From Lentimonas sp002292345 (GTDB taxonomy: Bacteria; Verrucomicrobiota; Verrucomicrobiia; Opitutales; Coraliomargaritaceae), in the NCBI GenBank assembly GCA_964187655.1, contig CAXLMP010000056.1, positions 1 through 64,000 on the forward strand: a DNA stretch of 64,000 bases, in the 5' to 3' direction. The translations under genes were made by a program, and so were the position numbers. The notes beneath the pieces are model-generated. The model searched no databases. It had not been told where the DNA came from and saw nothing but the letters and a program-made list of their open reading frames with translations. The stretch's first letter is position 1. The number at the start of each line of letters is the position of its first letter. Below are positions 30,922-38,645 of this stretch, piece by piece.

Positions 30922-31317
30922 TTATTTGACGTTCTCGGCAAGGCGCTGAAGGTGCCCGGCTACGGACGCATCATACACATCGTCGCCGACGCGCACACGC
31001 ACACCAGCAATTAGAGAAGTATCTTGTTGAGTAACCGCGCTGACAGCGCGGCCATACATTTTGGAATAGGTCGTTTCAATCGTCTTTAACGCATCGTCAC
31101 TCAATGCGCCTGGCGTCGATACGACGGCCGTCTGCAGCGCGATCTCGCGACGTAGAAAGCCAAGGAAGGTCTTGAGAACCGTAAGATGGTGGCGGTGTTG
31201 CACGTGCTTGAGGCCAGCGAGGACTTCGCCGACTTTGGCTTCAGTCACAACGCCATTGTCCTTAGACAGCTCTAGGAGCTTCTTGGCTAAGCGGGTGATC
31301 TTTTGGTCGCGTTTCAT
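30922..31317 (-). CDS. atpH: ATP synthase delta subunit, shortened form
   Basis: 131 aa, against about 175-180 for usual bacterial delta (OSCP). The C-terminal domain is normal (ALSDDALKTIETTYSKMYGR, then SLIAGVRVRVGDDVYDASV, HLQRLAEN). The N-terminal helical domain that grips the alpha subunits keeps only its first and last parts, as if about 45 residues were missing from the middle. The frame has no break, and the downstream spacing to atpA is normal, so this looks like a genuine short form rather than a pseudogene. It is needed to join F1 to the b-subunit stalk. Confidence 0.88.
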   Translation of the reverse strand: MKRDQKITRLAKKLLELSKDNGVVTEAKVGEVLAGLKHVQHRHHLTVLKTFLGFLRREIALQTAVVSTPGALSDDALKTIETTYSKMYGRAVSAVTQQDTSLIAGVRVRVGDDVYDASVAGHLQRLAENVK

Positions 31318-31336
31318 CAGATGGAAAAACTAAGGC

Positions 31337-31993
31337 TTAGTTACCTGTGCTAGCCAATTCCTTGGCGGCAGAATCGGAAAAGGTTTGTTTCTCCGCATCT
31401 GAAAGGTCGCGAGAAAGCACCTTTGAGGACGTCGCCACAACCAGACGGGCGACTTCTTGACGCACATCCGCAAGCATCTTTTGGCGTTCGAGCTCTGCGG
31501 CTTCACTCGCCTTACGGATGATCGCTTCAGCCTGTGCGGCAGCTTCTTGTGTCTTTTGCTCGATCATCTCTTTGGACTGTTCGCGAGACTCAGTCAGAAT
31601 CTTTTGAGCATCCACAGCCGCGGTCTTGATTTTCTCAGCACGCTCGCGCTCAGCGGCAGCAAGTTGCGCTTTCATTTCTTCAGCATACTGAAGACCGTCA
31701 GCAATTTTCTGTTGGCGCTCATCCAGCGTCGCAACGATTGGCTTAACGGCGAATTTGTAGAGAACCAAAGCGACCAGACAGAAGTTAATCATCTGCGCGA
31801 TCAAAGTCGGAAGTTTCACACCGAACTTATCAGTGATCATAGTCAGCTTGTCGGCTTCGGCGGGCGTCGCCGCTTCACCGTGGTCGGCCACATCGCTAAT
31901 TGCATCGTGAGCGACTGCGTGGGCGTCTTCGGCGGCGATGAGACCGAACGGCACAGAAAGTGCGAGTAGCAGAGTGATCAGTATGGCCTTCAT
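31337..31993 (-). CDS. atpF: ATP synthase b subunit with N-terminal signal-like extension
   Basis: 218 aa, longer than the usual 155-170. The first 25 residues look like a signal peptide (MKAILITLLLALSVPFG, AAEDAHA), followed by a short polar stretch. The real membrane anchor is at about 64-82 (LIAQMINFCLVALVLYKFAV). The rest is the long Ala/Glu/Lys coiled coil of the peripheral stalk. Cyanobacterial and plastid b subunits also carry removable presequences, so cleavage is likely but inferred. It is separated from atpE by a strong UUCG hairpin. Confidence 0.93.
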   Translation of the reverse strand: MKAILITLLLALSVPFGLIAAEDAHAVAHDAISDVADHGEAATPAEADKLTMITDKFGVKLPTLIAQMINFCLVALVLYKFAVKPIVATLDERQQKIADGLQYAEEMKAQLAAAERERAEKIKTAAVDAQKILTESREQSKEMIEQKTQEAAAQAEAIIRKASEAAELERQKMLADVRQEVARLVVATSSKVLSRDLSDAEKQTFSDSAAKELASTGN

Positions 31994-32022
31994 TATGAGG
32001 AAAGTATATTAGATAGAATCGG

Positions 32023-32051
32023 AAAAAGCCGGCGATCCGAAGATCGCCGGC
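32023..32051 (-). terminator. terminator-like UUCG hairpin between atpE and atpF
   Basis: A perfect 10-bp stem (arms GCCGGCGATC and GATCGCCGGC) closed by a TTCG tetraloop in the transcribed (minus) sense, followed immediately by TTTTT. This is a textbook intrinsic terminator, but it stands inside the operon, 20 nt after the atpE stop and about 30 nt before the atpF start. Partial read-through could lower atpFHAGDC relative to atpBE, or the hairpin could protect the 3' end of a processed atpBE message. Confidence 0.85.
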
Positions 32052-32070
32052 AAAGACTTATTTTGCCAGA

Positions 32071-32280
32071 CTAGACAAGGAAGATTGCGAAGAAGATAAT
32101 CGCTTCAGCGAAAGCCATAGCGATAATCGATTGAACCAGCACTTTAGTGGCTGCTTCTGGATTCCGGGCTACGCCTGCACAAGCTCCGAAGCCGACAAGG
32201 CCGATACCAAGTGGCACCCCAAGAGCTGCCGCTGCTACGTGAATTTTACCTTCAACTGCTGCTAGAATTAGATCGTACAT
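32071..32280 (-). CDS. atpE: ATP synthase c subunit (proton-type)
   Basis: A 69-aa two-helix hairpin forming the rotor ring. The polar loop is GVARNPEAATKV, and the ion-binding carboxylate is the Glu in AMAFAEAIIFFAIFLV. The residues after the Glu (Ala, not Ser-Thr) and the first helix (no Gln at the Na+-ligand position) indicate H+ rather than Na+ coupling. This was inferred by comparing the positions of known Na+ ligands. It is followed by the hairpin at 32023-32051. Confidence 0.96.
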   Translation of the reverse strand: MYDLILAAVEGKIHVAAAALGVPLGIGLVGFGACAGVARNPEAATKVLVQSIIAMAFAEAIIFFAIFLV

Positions 32281-32364
32281 ATTATTTGTATTTAGGTTGT
32301 TTAGTTTGCTTCTGCGCCGTCCACGGTTGCTACATGGTCCCGAACACGGAAAGGGTTGATTAGA

Positions 32365-33204
32365 TTAGTGTGCTTCTTCGTCGTGATTGGTCATCAAGCC
32401 GATGTAAATAGCGACTAGTAGCGTAAAGATGAGCGCTTGAACCACACCGACGAGCACCTCGTAAAAGTAGAATGGAATCGGCACGATATAAGGAGCCATC
32501 CCTGTCATGCTAGTCAGCAGGTTTTCGCCGCCGAAGACGTTACCGTACAAACGAAAAGACAGAGAAACTGGGCGGAATGCAATCGAGACAATTTCAATAA
32601 TACCGACCATGAAGAAGATGGGCGCCAAAAGAATATAAATTACCTTCGGTGTTTCTTTTTTGTCGGCCTTGTTACCAAAAAGCTCCCAGGCAAAAAATTT
32701 CGGACCCGCCACTTTAAGGCTGATCACAAGCCATGCGACCATCGACACTAGCGCCATGCCGAGCGTTGCATTCAAATCGGCACTCGCGGGACGCATCCAA
32801 TAAGTAAAGTGGCCGTCGTGCTCAATATGCCCAAATACCCCGACGCCTGGAATCAACCCACTCCAGTTATGAATCACAATAAACAGAAAGAGGCCGATCA
32901 GCAGCGGGAATGCCAGCGGAAATGCCTTTTTCCCAACAACCGGCACCAGTAGATCGCGTAGTCCATCGATTAAACTTTCAATCACTGCCTGCCCTTTGCT
33001 CGGGATCAACTGAGGCGTACCAACCGAAAAACGAATGACCAAAATCAGCACAATTGAAATCACCCAGGTCGTTAGAATCGAGTTTGTGATTGGTAGGCCA
33101 AAAAGCTCCGTCAAGTGATACGGAGACGGGCTCACACCACCCGCAGCATGCAGCGCGGATGCCGTTCCAGAAAAAAGAAGGACTGTTGGTAGTAACTTGT
33201 TCAC
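32365..33204 (-). CDS. atpB: ATP synthase a subunit
   Basis: A 279-aa membrane stator subunit with the proton half-channels. A signal-like N-terminus (LLPTVLLFSGTASALHAAGG) precedes the usual first helix. The essential arginine lies in SLSFRLYGNVFGGENLL, and the last helix pair ends LIFTLLVAIYIGLMTNHDEEAH. It is the first gene of the operon; no atpI precedes it. The region upstream has a TTGACG hexamer that may be its -35 element. Confidence 0.96.
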   Translation of the reverse strand: MNKLLPTVLLFSGTASALHAAGGVSPSPYHLTELFGLPITNSILTTWVISIVLILVIRFSVGTPQLIPSKGQAVIESLIDGLRDLLVPVVGKKAFPLAFPLLIGLFLFIVIHNWSGLIPGVGVFGHIEHDGHFTYWMRPASADLNATLGMALVSMVAWLVISLKVAGPKFFAWELFGNKADKKETPKVIYILLAPIFFMVGIIEIVSIAFRPVSLSFRLYGNVFGGENLLTSMTGMAPYIVPIPFYFYEVLVGVVQALIFTLLVAIYIGLMTNHDEEAH

Positions 33205-33259
33205 GAAGAACTAAAAAGAAAGTTGTTTGTTGCGGCGAGGAACCGCTGGAAAGGCGAAC

Positions 33260-33288
33260 TTAATGGAGCCGCAACCTTATTGCGTCAA
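33260..33288 (-). promoter_or_regulatory. possible promoter of the atp operon
   Basis: On the minus strand TTGACG (33283-33288) is followed after 17 nt by CATTAA (33260-33265). The -35 matches the sigma-70 consensus in 5 of 6 positions, but the -10 matches in only 3 of 6. It lies about 56-84 nt upstream of the atpB start codon. The placement is good, the -10 is poor, and no transcript data are available. Confidence 0.35.
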
Positions 33289-33412
33289 CACCTAATGATT
33301 CTTTTAATCTTAGCATTAGTTGGACTTATGGCTTCTATCAATTCCACGTGTTATATCTAAACTTGCGCCGCAGTGCACATCGCCTAATTGTTATTCAGAC
33401 TGCAGCATAGCC

Positions 33413-33643
33413 ATGAGTAGCCCGACCAATTTAACCGACAGCATTGCACGCCTCCGCGACCGCAAGGGCGGCTCTAATATTGTCAGCGGAAAGCGCCCAG
33501 CAGCAAAACCACCTGCGCCGCGCAACAACCCACGCAGCGAACGCCGATTCGCGACGGATTCGTTCATGTTGTTTGCCTACATATTGCTAGGTATCGCGAC
33601 CGCCTGCCAGCTGATCCTCATCGCCTGGCTGGATATTATTTAA
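33413..33643 (+). CDS. small single-pass membrane protein, unknown function
   Basis: 76 aa. The N-terminal 45 residues are polar, with DSIARLRDRKGG and a Pro/Arg-rich stretch (RPAAKPPAPRNNPRSERR). The C-terminus is one membrane helix (about 52-72, LFAYILLGIATACQLILIAW). The ATG at 33413 was chosen over an upstream in-frame one at 33320, because the longer N-terminus is low in coding character. The basic-then-hydrophobic layout is protein-like, but no family was recognised. It is divergent from atpB and convergent with trmB. Confidence 0.55.
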   Translation: MSSPTNLTDSIARLRDRKGGSNIVSGKRPAAKPPAPRNNPRSERRFATDSFMLFAYILLGIATACQLILIAWLDII

Positions 33644-33653
33644 GCCCGCGCGG

Positions 33654-34250
33654 CTAGACCCGACGCGCGATCACCGAGTGGTAGCCGTCCATCAATTCCT
33701 GGAAATAGGTCTCCATCTCGTGCGGCCACTCCGCCGCCGTGTCGATCTCCCACTCAGGGTGCGCCTGTAAATGCTCCACCGTCCACTCGTAGTACGGCAA
33801 ATCGTCTGATCGGAAGCAGAACCGTCCGCCCGATTCCGTACGCCGCGCCACTTCATCCAGAAATGCCACCTGCACCATACGGCGACGATGGTGCTTCGCT
33901 TTAGGCCAAGGATCAGGGAACAGGAGCACCGTCATATCAAAGCGTATCCGCTCCGGCAGCACTTCTAGAAATTCACCCAATTCCGCTTTAAAAAAATGCA
34001 GATTCTGCAGCTGGCGCTTATCCCGTTTATCGAGACCCTTGCGAATCCGCCAAGAGATGAGATCAATCCCCACGCAGGTTTGCTCGAGGTTTTCCTCTGC
34101 ATAACTCGTGAGCCAGTGGCCATGGCCACAGCCAGCCTCAAACAAGATGCGGTCGACTCCCTCCAGCGCAGCGCCACACTCCGTTCTCAACGCGGCCTTA
34201 CGCTCTGTTTGTTTTTCCAATTCACGAGCATGCGCTGCTGAAATTTCCAT
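33654..34250 (-). CDS. trmB: tRNA (guanine-N7-)-methyltransferase
   Basis: A 198-aa SAM-dependent enzyme that makes m7G46 in the tRNA variable loop. SAM motif I is ILFEAGCGHGHWLTSYA, with IDLISWRI after it. The family signature LLFPDPWPKAKHHRRRMVQ contains the catalytic Asp. The C-terminal TYFQEL is also conserved. It lacks the 20-40-residue N-terminal extension of E. coli TrmB, which is common. It lies downstream of phoBR with a 224-nt gap. Confidence 0.93.
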   Translation of the reverse strand: MEISAAHARELEKQTERKAALRTECGAALEGVDRILFEAGCGHGHWLTSYAEENLEQTCVGIDLISWRIRKGLDKRDKRQLQNLHFFKAELGEFLEVLPERIRFDMTVLLFPDPWPKAKHHRRRMVQVAFLDEVARRTESGGRFCFRSDDLPYYEWTVEHLQAHPEWEIDTAAEWPHEMETYFQELMDGYHSVIARRV

Positions 34251-34474
34251 AATGCCCGTTTATGCACCGCCACACTCGACAAGGTCAAGGCAGTTGAGAC
34301 CCACAAATCCCCCGTCTCACGACGGAGGCCACCAAACAATGTGACCTCGATCTGTTAGTCGGGGAGCACCATGTGGCATCGATCGTCAGATCGGGGAACA
34401 GCTGAGTCCGCGACCCGGCACAGGCACTGCGCCCATCACTCTTACACCCTGACCTAACCACTAGCATCGCGGGA

Positions 34475-35782
34475 TCAACCAGCTGGCGACGACGATTCCT
34501 CCGCTTGCGACTGCTTATAGGGTAGGCTAAAATAAAATTTAGCCCCCTGCCCCGCTTCGCTCTCGACCGAGACGCTGCCACCATGCTGTTGCACAATATG
34601 CTTGATGATACTCAACCCAAGCCCCGTGCCGCCACTTTCACGCGAACGCCCTTTATCCACCCGGTAAAAGCGCTCGAAAATATGCGGGATGTCCTTCTGT
34701 GGAATGCCAGGCCCGTCATCGGTAACCGTGCACAGCACTTTGTTTTTCAATTCATCATATCGAGCAGACACAGTTAGCAAGGTAAAATCAGGCGCATAGC
34801 GGAACGCATTTTCGATTAGATTATCAAACACTTGCTGAATCCTAAAGCGATCAAAGGCAAACTCCCCTACCCGCTCATCAAAATCCAGCTTGATTGACTG
34901 TTCTTGGGCATTCAGCCGCGATTTATACGGCTCTAACATCTCTTCTAGCAATTGCTGCAGGGACTGCATCGAAGTTTGTATCCGCTCCGGGTTGGACTCC
35001 AAGCGCGATAGCACCAATAGGTCCTCCACTAGTAAGTGCAGGCGCTGTGCATTGTTCACAATCTTATCCAAAAAGCGCGCACGCGTCTCTTCGGGTAAGG
35101 TGGCATGATCCTCGACCAGCGTTTCCGCAAATCCCTTAATAATCGTTAAAGGGGTGCGCAACTCATGAGACACATTGGCCACAAAATCGCGTCGCACCTC
35201 CTCAAGGCCCTTCAACCGGGTGATGTCATGCAGTACCAATAGCGTCGACTCTGTACCCTGCCCAGACACGCCACACACCGCCACGCATGAAACCTCAAAC
35301 CAGAGGACCTCGCCTAGGCGCTCAACACTCACCTCCTGCCGCTTCGGGTTGTGGTCCTCGCGATACGCTTTTAAAACCTCTAGCAGACTGGTCGAACGCA
35401 ACGCAGTCTCCACCCGTGCGCCCTTCAATGCTCGCGTTCGCTGAAATAGGCGCTGGGCCGAATCATTCACAAATTCAATTACATGTTGATCGTTAAAGAT
35501 AATCACCGCCTCTTGAATCGACCCCAACAACGCCTCCAACTGATTCGAAAGCCCTGACTCCACGTCGGCATAACCACGATAGCGAACAATCAAACCATTT
35601 GTCTCCTTGATCAGCCCATCAAACCCCAAACGCTTCAACATCGAAGTTGGCTCATTCACCAACATACAACGATTCCGGCGGACCGCATCCTGTAACTCGC
35701 GCGCGATACGCCGGGTCTTCAACGCCGTCGTCAAAAGCACGATCAAAGCCGCACAAAGCAGCGAACTCAGAAAAATAACCAT
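34475..35782 (-). CDS. phoR: PhoR-type sensor histidine kinase
   Basis: 435 aa. A short N-terminal membrane segment (about 2-20) is followed by a PAS-like domain (about 75-190, EAVIIFNDQHVIEFVN). The HisKA box VANVSHELRTPL carries the phosphorylated His206. The HATPase domain shows N-box DNLIENAFRYAP, G1 TDDGPGIP and G2 GGTGLGLSI. Having only one membrane helix and no large periplasmic loop resembles PhoR. The start codon overlaps the phoB stop (TAATG), so the pair is co-translated. Control of phosphate uptake is inferred from the architecture; no pst genes are in the window. Confidence 0.88.
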   Translation of the reverse strand: MVIFLSSLLCAALIVLLTTALKTRRIARELQDAVRRNRCMLVNEPTSMLKRLGFDGLIKETNGLIVRYRGYADVESGLSNQLEALLGSIQEAVIIFNDQHVIEFVNDSAQRLFQRTRALKGARVETALRSTSLLEVLKAYREDHNPKRQEVSVERLGEVLWFEVSCVAVCGVSGQGTESTLLVLHDITRLKGLEEVRRDFVANVSHELRTPLTIIKGFAETLVEDHATLPEETRARFLDKIVNNAQRLHLLVEDLLVLSRLESNPERIQTSMQSLQQLLEEMLEPYKSRLNAQEQSIKLDFDERVGEFAFDRFRIQQVFDNLIENAFRYAPDFTLLTVSARYDELKNKVLCTVTDDGPGIPQKDIPHIFERFYRVDKGRSRESGGTGLGLSIIKHIVQQHGGSVSVESEAGQGAKFYFSLPYKQSQAEESSSPAG

Positions 35783-36483
35783 TAGATATCGACGGCACGG
35801 TAGCCGACCCCGCGAACGGTCTCGATCAAATGTGCATACGCCCCCAACTTTTCTCGAACACGGCGTACGTGCGTGTCCACCGTGCGCGTCTCTATATCAG
35901 TGTCATAGTTCCAAACAGCCACGAGCAAATGCTCCCGCGACTGCACGCGTCCCTTGCGCTCCATCAGTAGTTGTAACAAGCGAAACTCGGTCGCAGTCAG
36001 GGTCACCTCTACACCATCGATGCTCAACTGATGTAACTCTGCATCTATCAGCACCCCGCTGATTTCGATACGCGTGGACTTAGTCGTCTGTGTCACTGTC
36101 GCGCTACGTGCTAGAAGCTTTCCCACACGAATTGATAACTCTTTCATATTAAATGGCTTAGGCAAATAATCGTCCGCGCCCAGCTCCAAGCCTTGAATCC
36201 GATCTTCGGTTTCTCCACGCGCTGTCAGAAAAATGATAGGGACATGCTTCAGTAAAGGATCGGCACGCGCCATGCGGCACAGTTGCAAACCACTCAGCAC
36301 AGGCATCATGATATCAAGAATCATAATCTCAGGCTCAAAGTCACGCGCAGTACTGGCAAATAACAAAGGATCATTCAATGCCTGACAGCGATAGCCTTCC
36401 TGCTCGAGTTTATACTTCAATAACTCTGTGACATCAGACTCATCATCGACGACTAGGATACGCTGGGCTTTAAGAGTATGCAT
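35782..36483 (-). CDS. phoB: PhoB-type response regulator (OmpR family)
   Basis: 233 aa. The receiver domain has the acidic pair in LVVDDESD, phospho-acceptor Asp57 in IMILDIMMP, the Thr in FLTARG and the Lys in YLPKPFN. A winged-helix DNA-binding domain follows (LTATEFRLLQLLMERKGRVQSREHLL, TVDTHVRRVREKLG), ending VRGVGYRAV. It is co-transcribed with the kinase. An 11-nt-spaced GTCAC direct repeat lies about 160 nt upstream and may be a PHO-box-like site. Confidence 0.9.
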   Translation of the reverse strand: MHTLKAQRILVVDDESDVTELLKYKLEQEGYRCQALNDPLLFASTARDFEPEIMILDIMMPVLSGLQLCRMARADPLLKHVPIIFLTARGETEDRIQGLELGADDYLPKPFNMKELSIRVGKLLARSATVTQTTKSTRIEISGVLIDAELHQLSIDGVEVTLTATEFRLLQLLMERKGRVQSREHLLVAVWNYDTDIETRTVDTHVRRVREKLGAYAHLIETVRGVGYRAVDI

Positions 36484-36639
36484 ACTGTGGAATTGAGAAT
36501 AATTTATAACAAGCGTTCACCATCGAAAAGCAACGACCGTTCTTTAGGCACTTACACATTTCGCTAAAACAAAAAATAAGTCGCTCTACCTCAACGCTTA
36601 AACACTTAAAGAGAAGACACTCAAGAGATTTTACCCAGC

Positions 36640-36655
36640 GTCACACGATTGTCAC
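36640..36655 (+). promoter_or_regulatory. possible PHO-box-like direct repeat
   Basis: GTCAC occurs at 36640-36644 and again at 36651-36655, 11 nt start to start, the helical spacing of PHO boxes (two TGTCA-type half-sites). The match to the E. coli consensus is 11 of 18 positions by eye. It lies upstream of phoB but reads in the opposite direction to phoB, so the assignment is weak. Confidence 0.25.
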
Positions 36656-36669
36656 GATCACTCCCCCTA

Positions 36670-36687
36670 GGTTCGCCCTCGCGAACC
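36670..36687 (-). terminator. hairpin at the 3' end of mnmE-mnmG
   Basis: A perfect 7-bp stem GGTTCGC/GCGAACC with a 4-nt loop, 18 nt past the mnmG stop codon. No T-run follows it in the minus direction, so it is better read as a 3'-end-protecting or factor-dependent structure than as a full intrinsic terminator. Confidence 0.5.
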
Positions 36688-36704
36688 AAATTAGCAGCTC
36701 TCCA

Positions 36705-38645
36705 CTAAGCTTTTTTCTTGTTCGCGCGACGCGCTTCCAGATGCACCATCAGGATGCTAATATCCGCAGGATTTACGCCACTAATACGATTGGCCTGGCC
36801 CAGCGTGCGCGGCATAATTTCGATCAACTTTTGCGCGCTCTCAGCCCTCAATCCTTTGACTAGAGAGTAATCAAACCTATCCGGGATGCGGATGTGGTCG
36901 ATGTGCTTCATCTTCTCAATCTGCTTTCTCTCACGCTCAAGATAACCCTTGAACACGACGCGGTAGTGCACCTCTGCGCGCACCTCTTTAGATTCAGCTT
37001 TCAACGCTTGCGGAAAGTCGTCCTGCAAATGAGAACGACGCAAGTGAAGCGCATAGCTCTCCCCTGCCCTGAGTTCGTCTTCCAGCCGCTGCGTCCACTT
37101 AGCGACCTTAGCGGCCTTCGACATAATCCGCTTTAGTCGCTGAATACCAACGAGTTGCAGTTTTTCAGAATGCTCCATTAAGCGTATTTCTGCACTCGGA
37201 TGGTTAAACAAAAGTCGATGCTCGGCACGGCTGGAAAACATCCGATACGGCTCTTTGGTTCCCTTCGTGACTAGGTCATCAATCAATACCCCCAAATACG
37301 CCTCGTGGCGCTTGAGCACTAATGGCTCACTGCCGCGCAACTTCTGCACTGCATTCACGCCGGCAATAAGGCCCTGCCCTGCCGCCTCCTCATAGCCAGA
37401 CGTCCCGTTGATCTGGCCAGCAAAGAATAGATTCTCCACCTTCTTTGATTCAAGCGAAGGAAACAATTGTGTCGGCGGCGCAAAGTCATACTCCACCGCA
37501 TACGCCGGGCGTAGCATGTGAACCTTCTCCAAGCCATCGATACTCCGCAGCATGTCCAACTGGACACTAAAAGGTAAACTGGTTGAGAGCCCATTGATGT
37601 ACCATTCGTTGGTATTGCGCCCTTCTGGCTCAAGAAATAGCATATGCCGCTCCTTGTCGGCAAAGCGGACGAACTTATCTTCAATACTTGGGCAGTAGCG
37701 CGGGCCAGTGCCCTCGATCTGACCTGAGTACATCGGCGACAAGTGCAGATTATCGGTCACCACTTGCCGTGTCTCCGCCCCGGTGTAAGTCATCCAGCAA
37801 GACACTTGATCTTTACCCGGCAACCACCCGAGCTTGCGCTGCCCTGGATGTTCCACGTGGAACAGTTCATGCTCTGACTCACGGGCGCCCTGCTCGGATT
37901 GTTCCACGTGGAACACATTATCAACCCCGCGGGTATCATAAAAAGCAAACAAGGTCGGATCAGGATCACCCCGCTGCTCTTCGAGTTGGCTGAAATCGAT
38001 ACTACTTCCCAAAATACGCGCCGGCGTGCCAGTCTTGAGCCGCTCAAGCTCGATACCTGCCTCTTGAAAAGAACCCGAAAGCCCTTCCGCAGAGACATCG
38101 CCCATCCGGCCACCCTTATTGGTGTTCTTGCCCACGTGCATCAGGCCACGCAGAAAGGTCCCCGTAGTGACCACCACCGTCCTCGCATAGAAATCTACGT
38201 CGAGGTTGGTGCGCACGCCCACCACACGCCCGCCTTTATAGATAAGCCCCTGAACCATCGCCTGAAACAAGTCGAGATTGGCCTGAAGCTCGAGTACGTG
38301 CTTCATCCGGTACTGATACGCCTTCTTATCACACTGCGCACGTGGCGCCTGCACCGCCGGGCCCTTTGATGCATTTAACAAACGAAACTGAATCGCCGTC
38401 GTATCGGTATTAATCGCCATCTCCCCGCCAAGTGCATCAATCTCACGCACCATATGTCCCTTAGCCTGGCCACCAATCGCTGGATTACAGCTCATTTGAG
38501 CGACAGTATCTAAATTGCCAGTCAGCATCAAAACATCGGCACCCAGCCGCGCAGCGGCAAGGGCAGCTTCACAGCCAGCATGACCGGCTCCACAGACAAT
38601 CACATCGTAGGGCTGGTTCGGCCCAAATTTTAATCCGCCACTCAT
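36705..38645 (-). CDS. mnmG: MnmG (GidA), tRNA uridine 5-carboxymethylaminomethyl modification enzyme
   Basis: 646 aa, slightly long for the family (about 620-630). FAD-binding GAGHAGCEAALAAARLG is at the N-terminus. The GidA signatures GGQAKGHMVREIDALGG and TGTFLRGLMHVG, and the C-terminal YEGYL-type region in modified form, are recognisable. With MnmE it modifies U34 of several tRNAs. The ATG at 38645 overlaps the mnmE stop as ATGA, which settles the start. An insertion at about residues 235-275 contains FHVEQ and FHVEH, the translations of two parS palindromes; this segment is unlike other MnmG proteins. parA, parB and rsmG, often adjacent, are absent. Confidence 0.96.
   Translation of the reverse strand: MSGGLKFGPNQPYDVIVCGAGHAGCEAALAAARLGADVLMLTGNLDTVAQMSCNPAIGGQAKGHMVREIDALGGEMAINTDTTAIQFRLLNASKGPAVQAPRAQCDKKAYQYRMKHVLELQANLDLFQAMVQGLIYKGGRVVGVRTNLDVDFYARTVVVTTGTFLRGLMHVGKNTNKGGRMGDVSAEGLSGSFQEAGIELERLKTGTPARILGSSIDFSQLEEQRGDPDPTLFAFYDTRGVDNVFHVEQSEQGARESEHELFHVEHPGQRKLGWLPGKDQVSCWMTYTGAETRQVVTDNLHLSPMYSGQIEGTGPRYCPSIEDKFVRFADKERHMLFLEPEGRNTNEWYINGLSTSLPFSVQLDMLRSIDGLEKVHMLRPAYAVEYDFAPPTQLFPSLESKKVENLFFAGQINGTSGYEEAAGQGLIAGVNAVQKLRGSEPLVLKRHEAYLGVLIDDLVTKGTKEPYRMFSSRAEHRLLFNHPSAEIRLMEHSEKLQLVGIQRLKRIMSKAAKVAKWTQRLEDELRAGESYALHLRRSHLQDDFPQALKAESKEVRAEVHYRVVFKGYLERERKQIEKMKHIDHIRIPDRFDYSLVKGLRAESAQKLIEIMPRTLGQANRISGVNPADISILMVHLEARRANKKKA
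37849..37864. other. parS site 1 (ParB-binding palindrome)
   Basis: TGTTCCACGTGGAACA, a perfect 16-bp palindrome. It matches the bacterial parS consensus TGTTNCACGTGNAACA at every fixed position. It lies inside mnmG and is read there as LFHVEH. ParB bound at parS loads SMC and segregates the origin region. Confidence 0.9.
37900..37915. other. parS site 2 (ParB-binding palindrome)
   Basis: A second identical copy of the 16-bp palindrome, 51 bp from the first (start to start). Since 51 is a multiple of 3, both sites are in the same reading frame of mnmG (here VFHVEQ). Two exact copies this close cannot be chance, so the pair is a strong segregation-site call. Confidence 0.9.

Noticed and set aside
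33340..33355. TTCCACGTG resembling half of a parS site
   Set aside because: Only 11 of 16 positions match and the right arm is missing.
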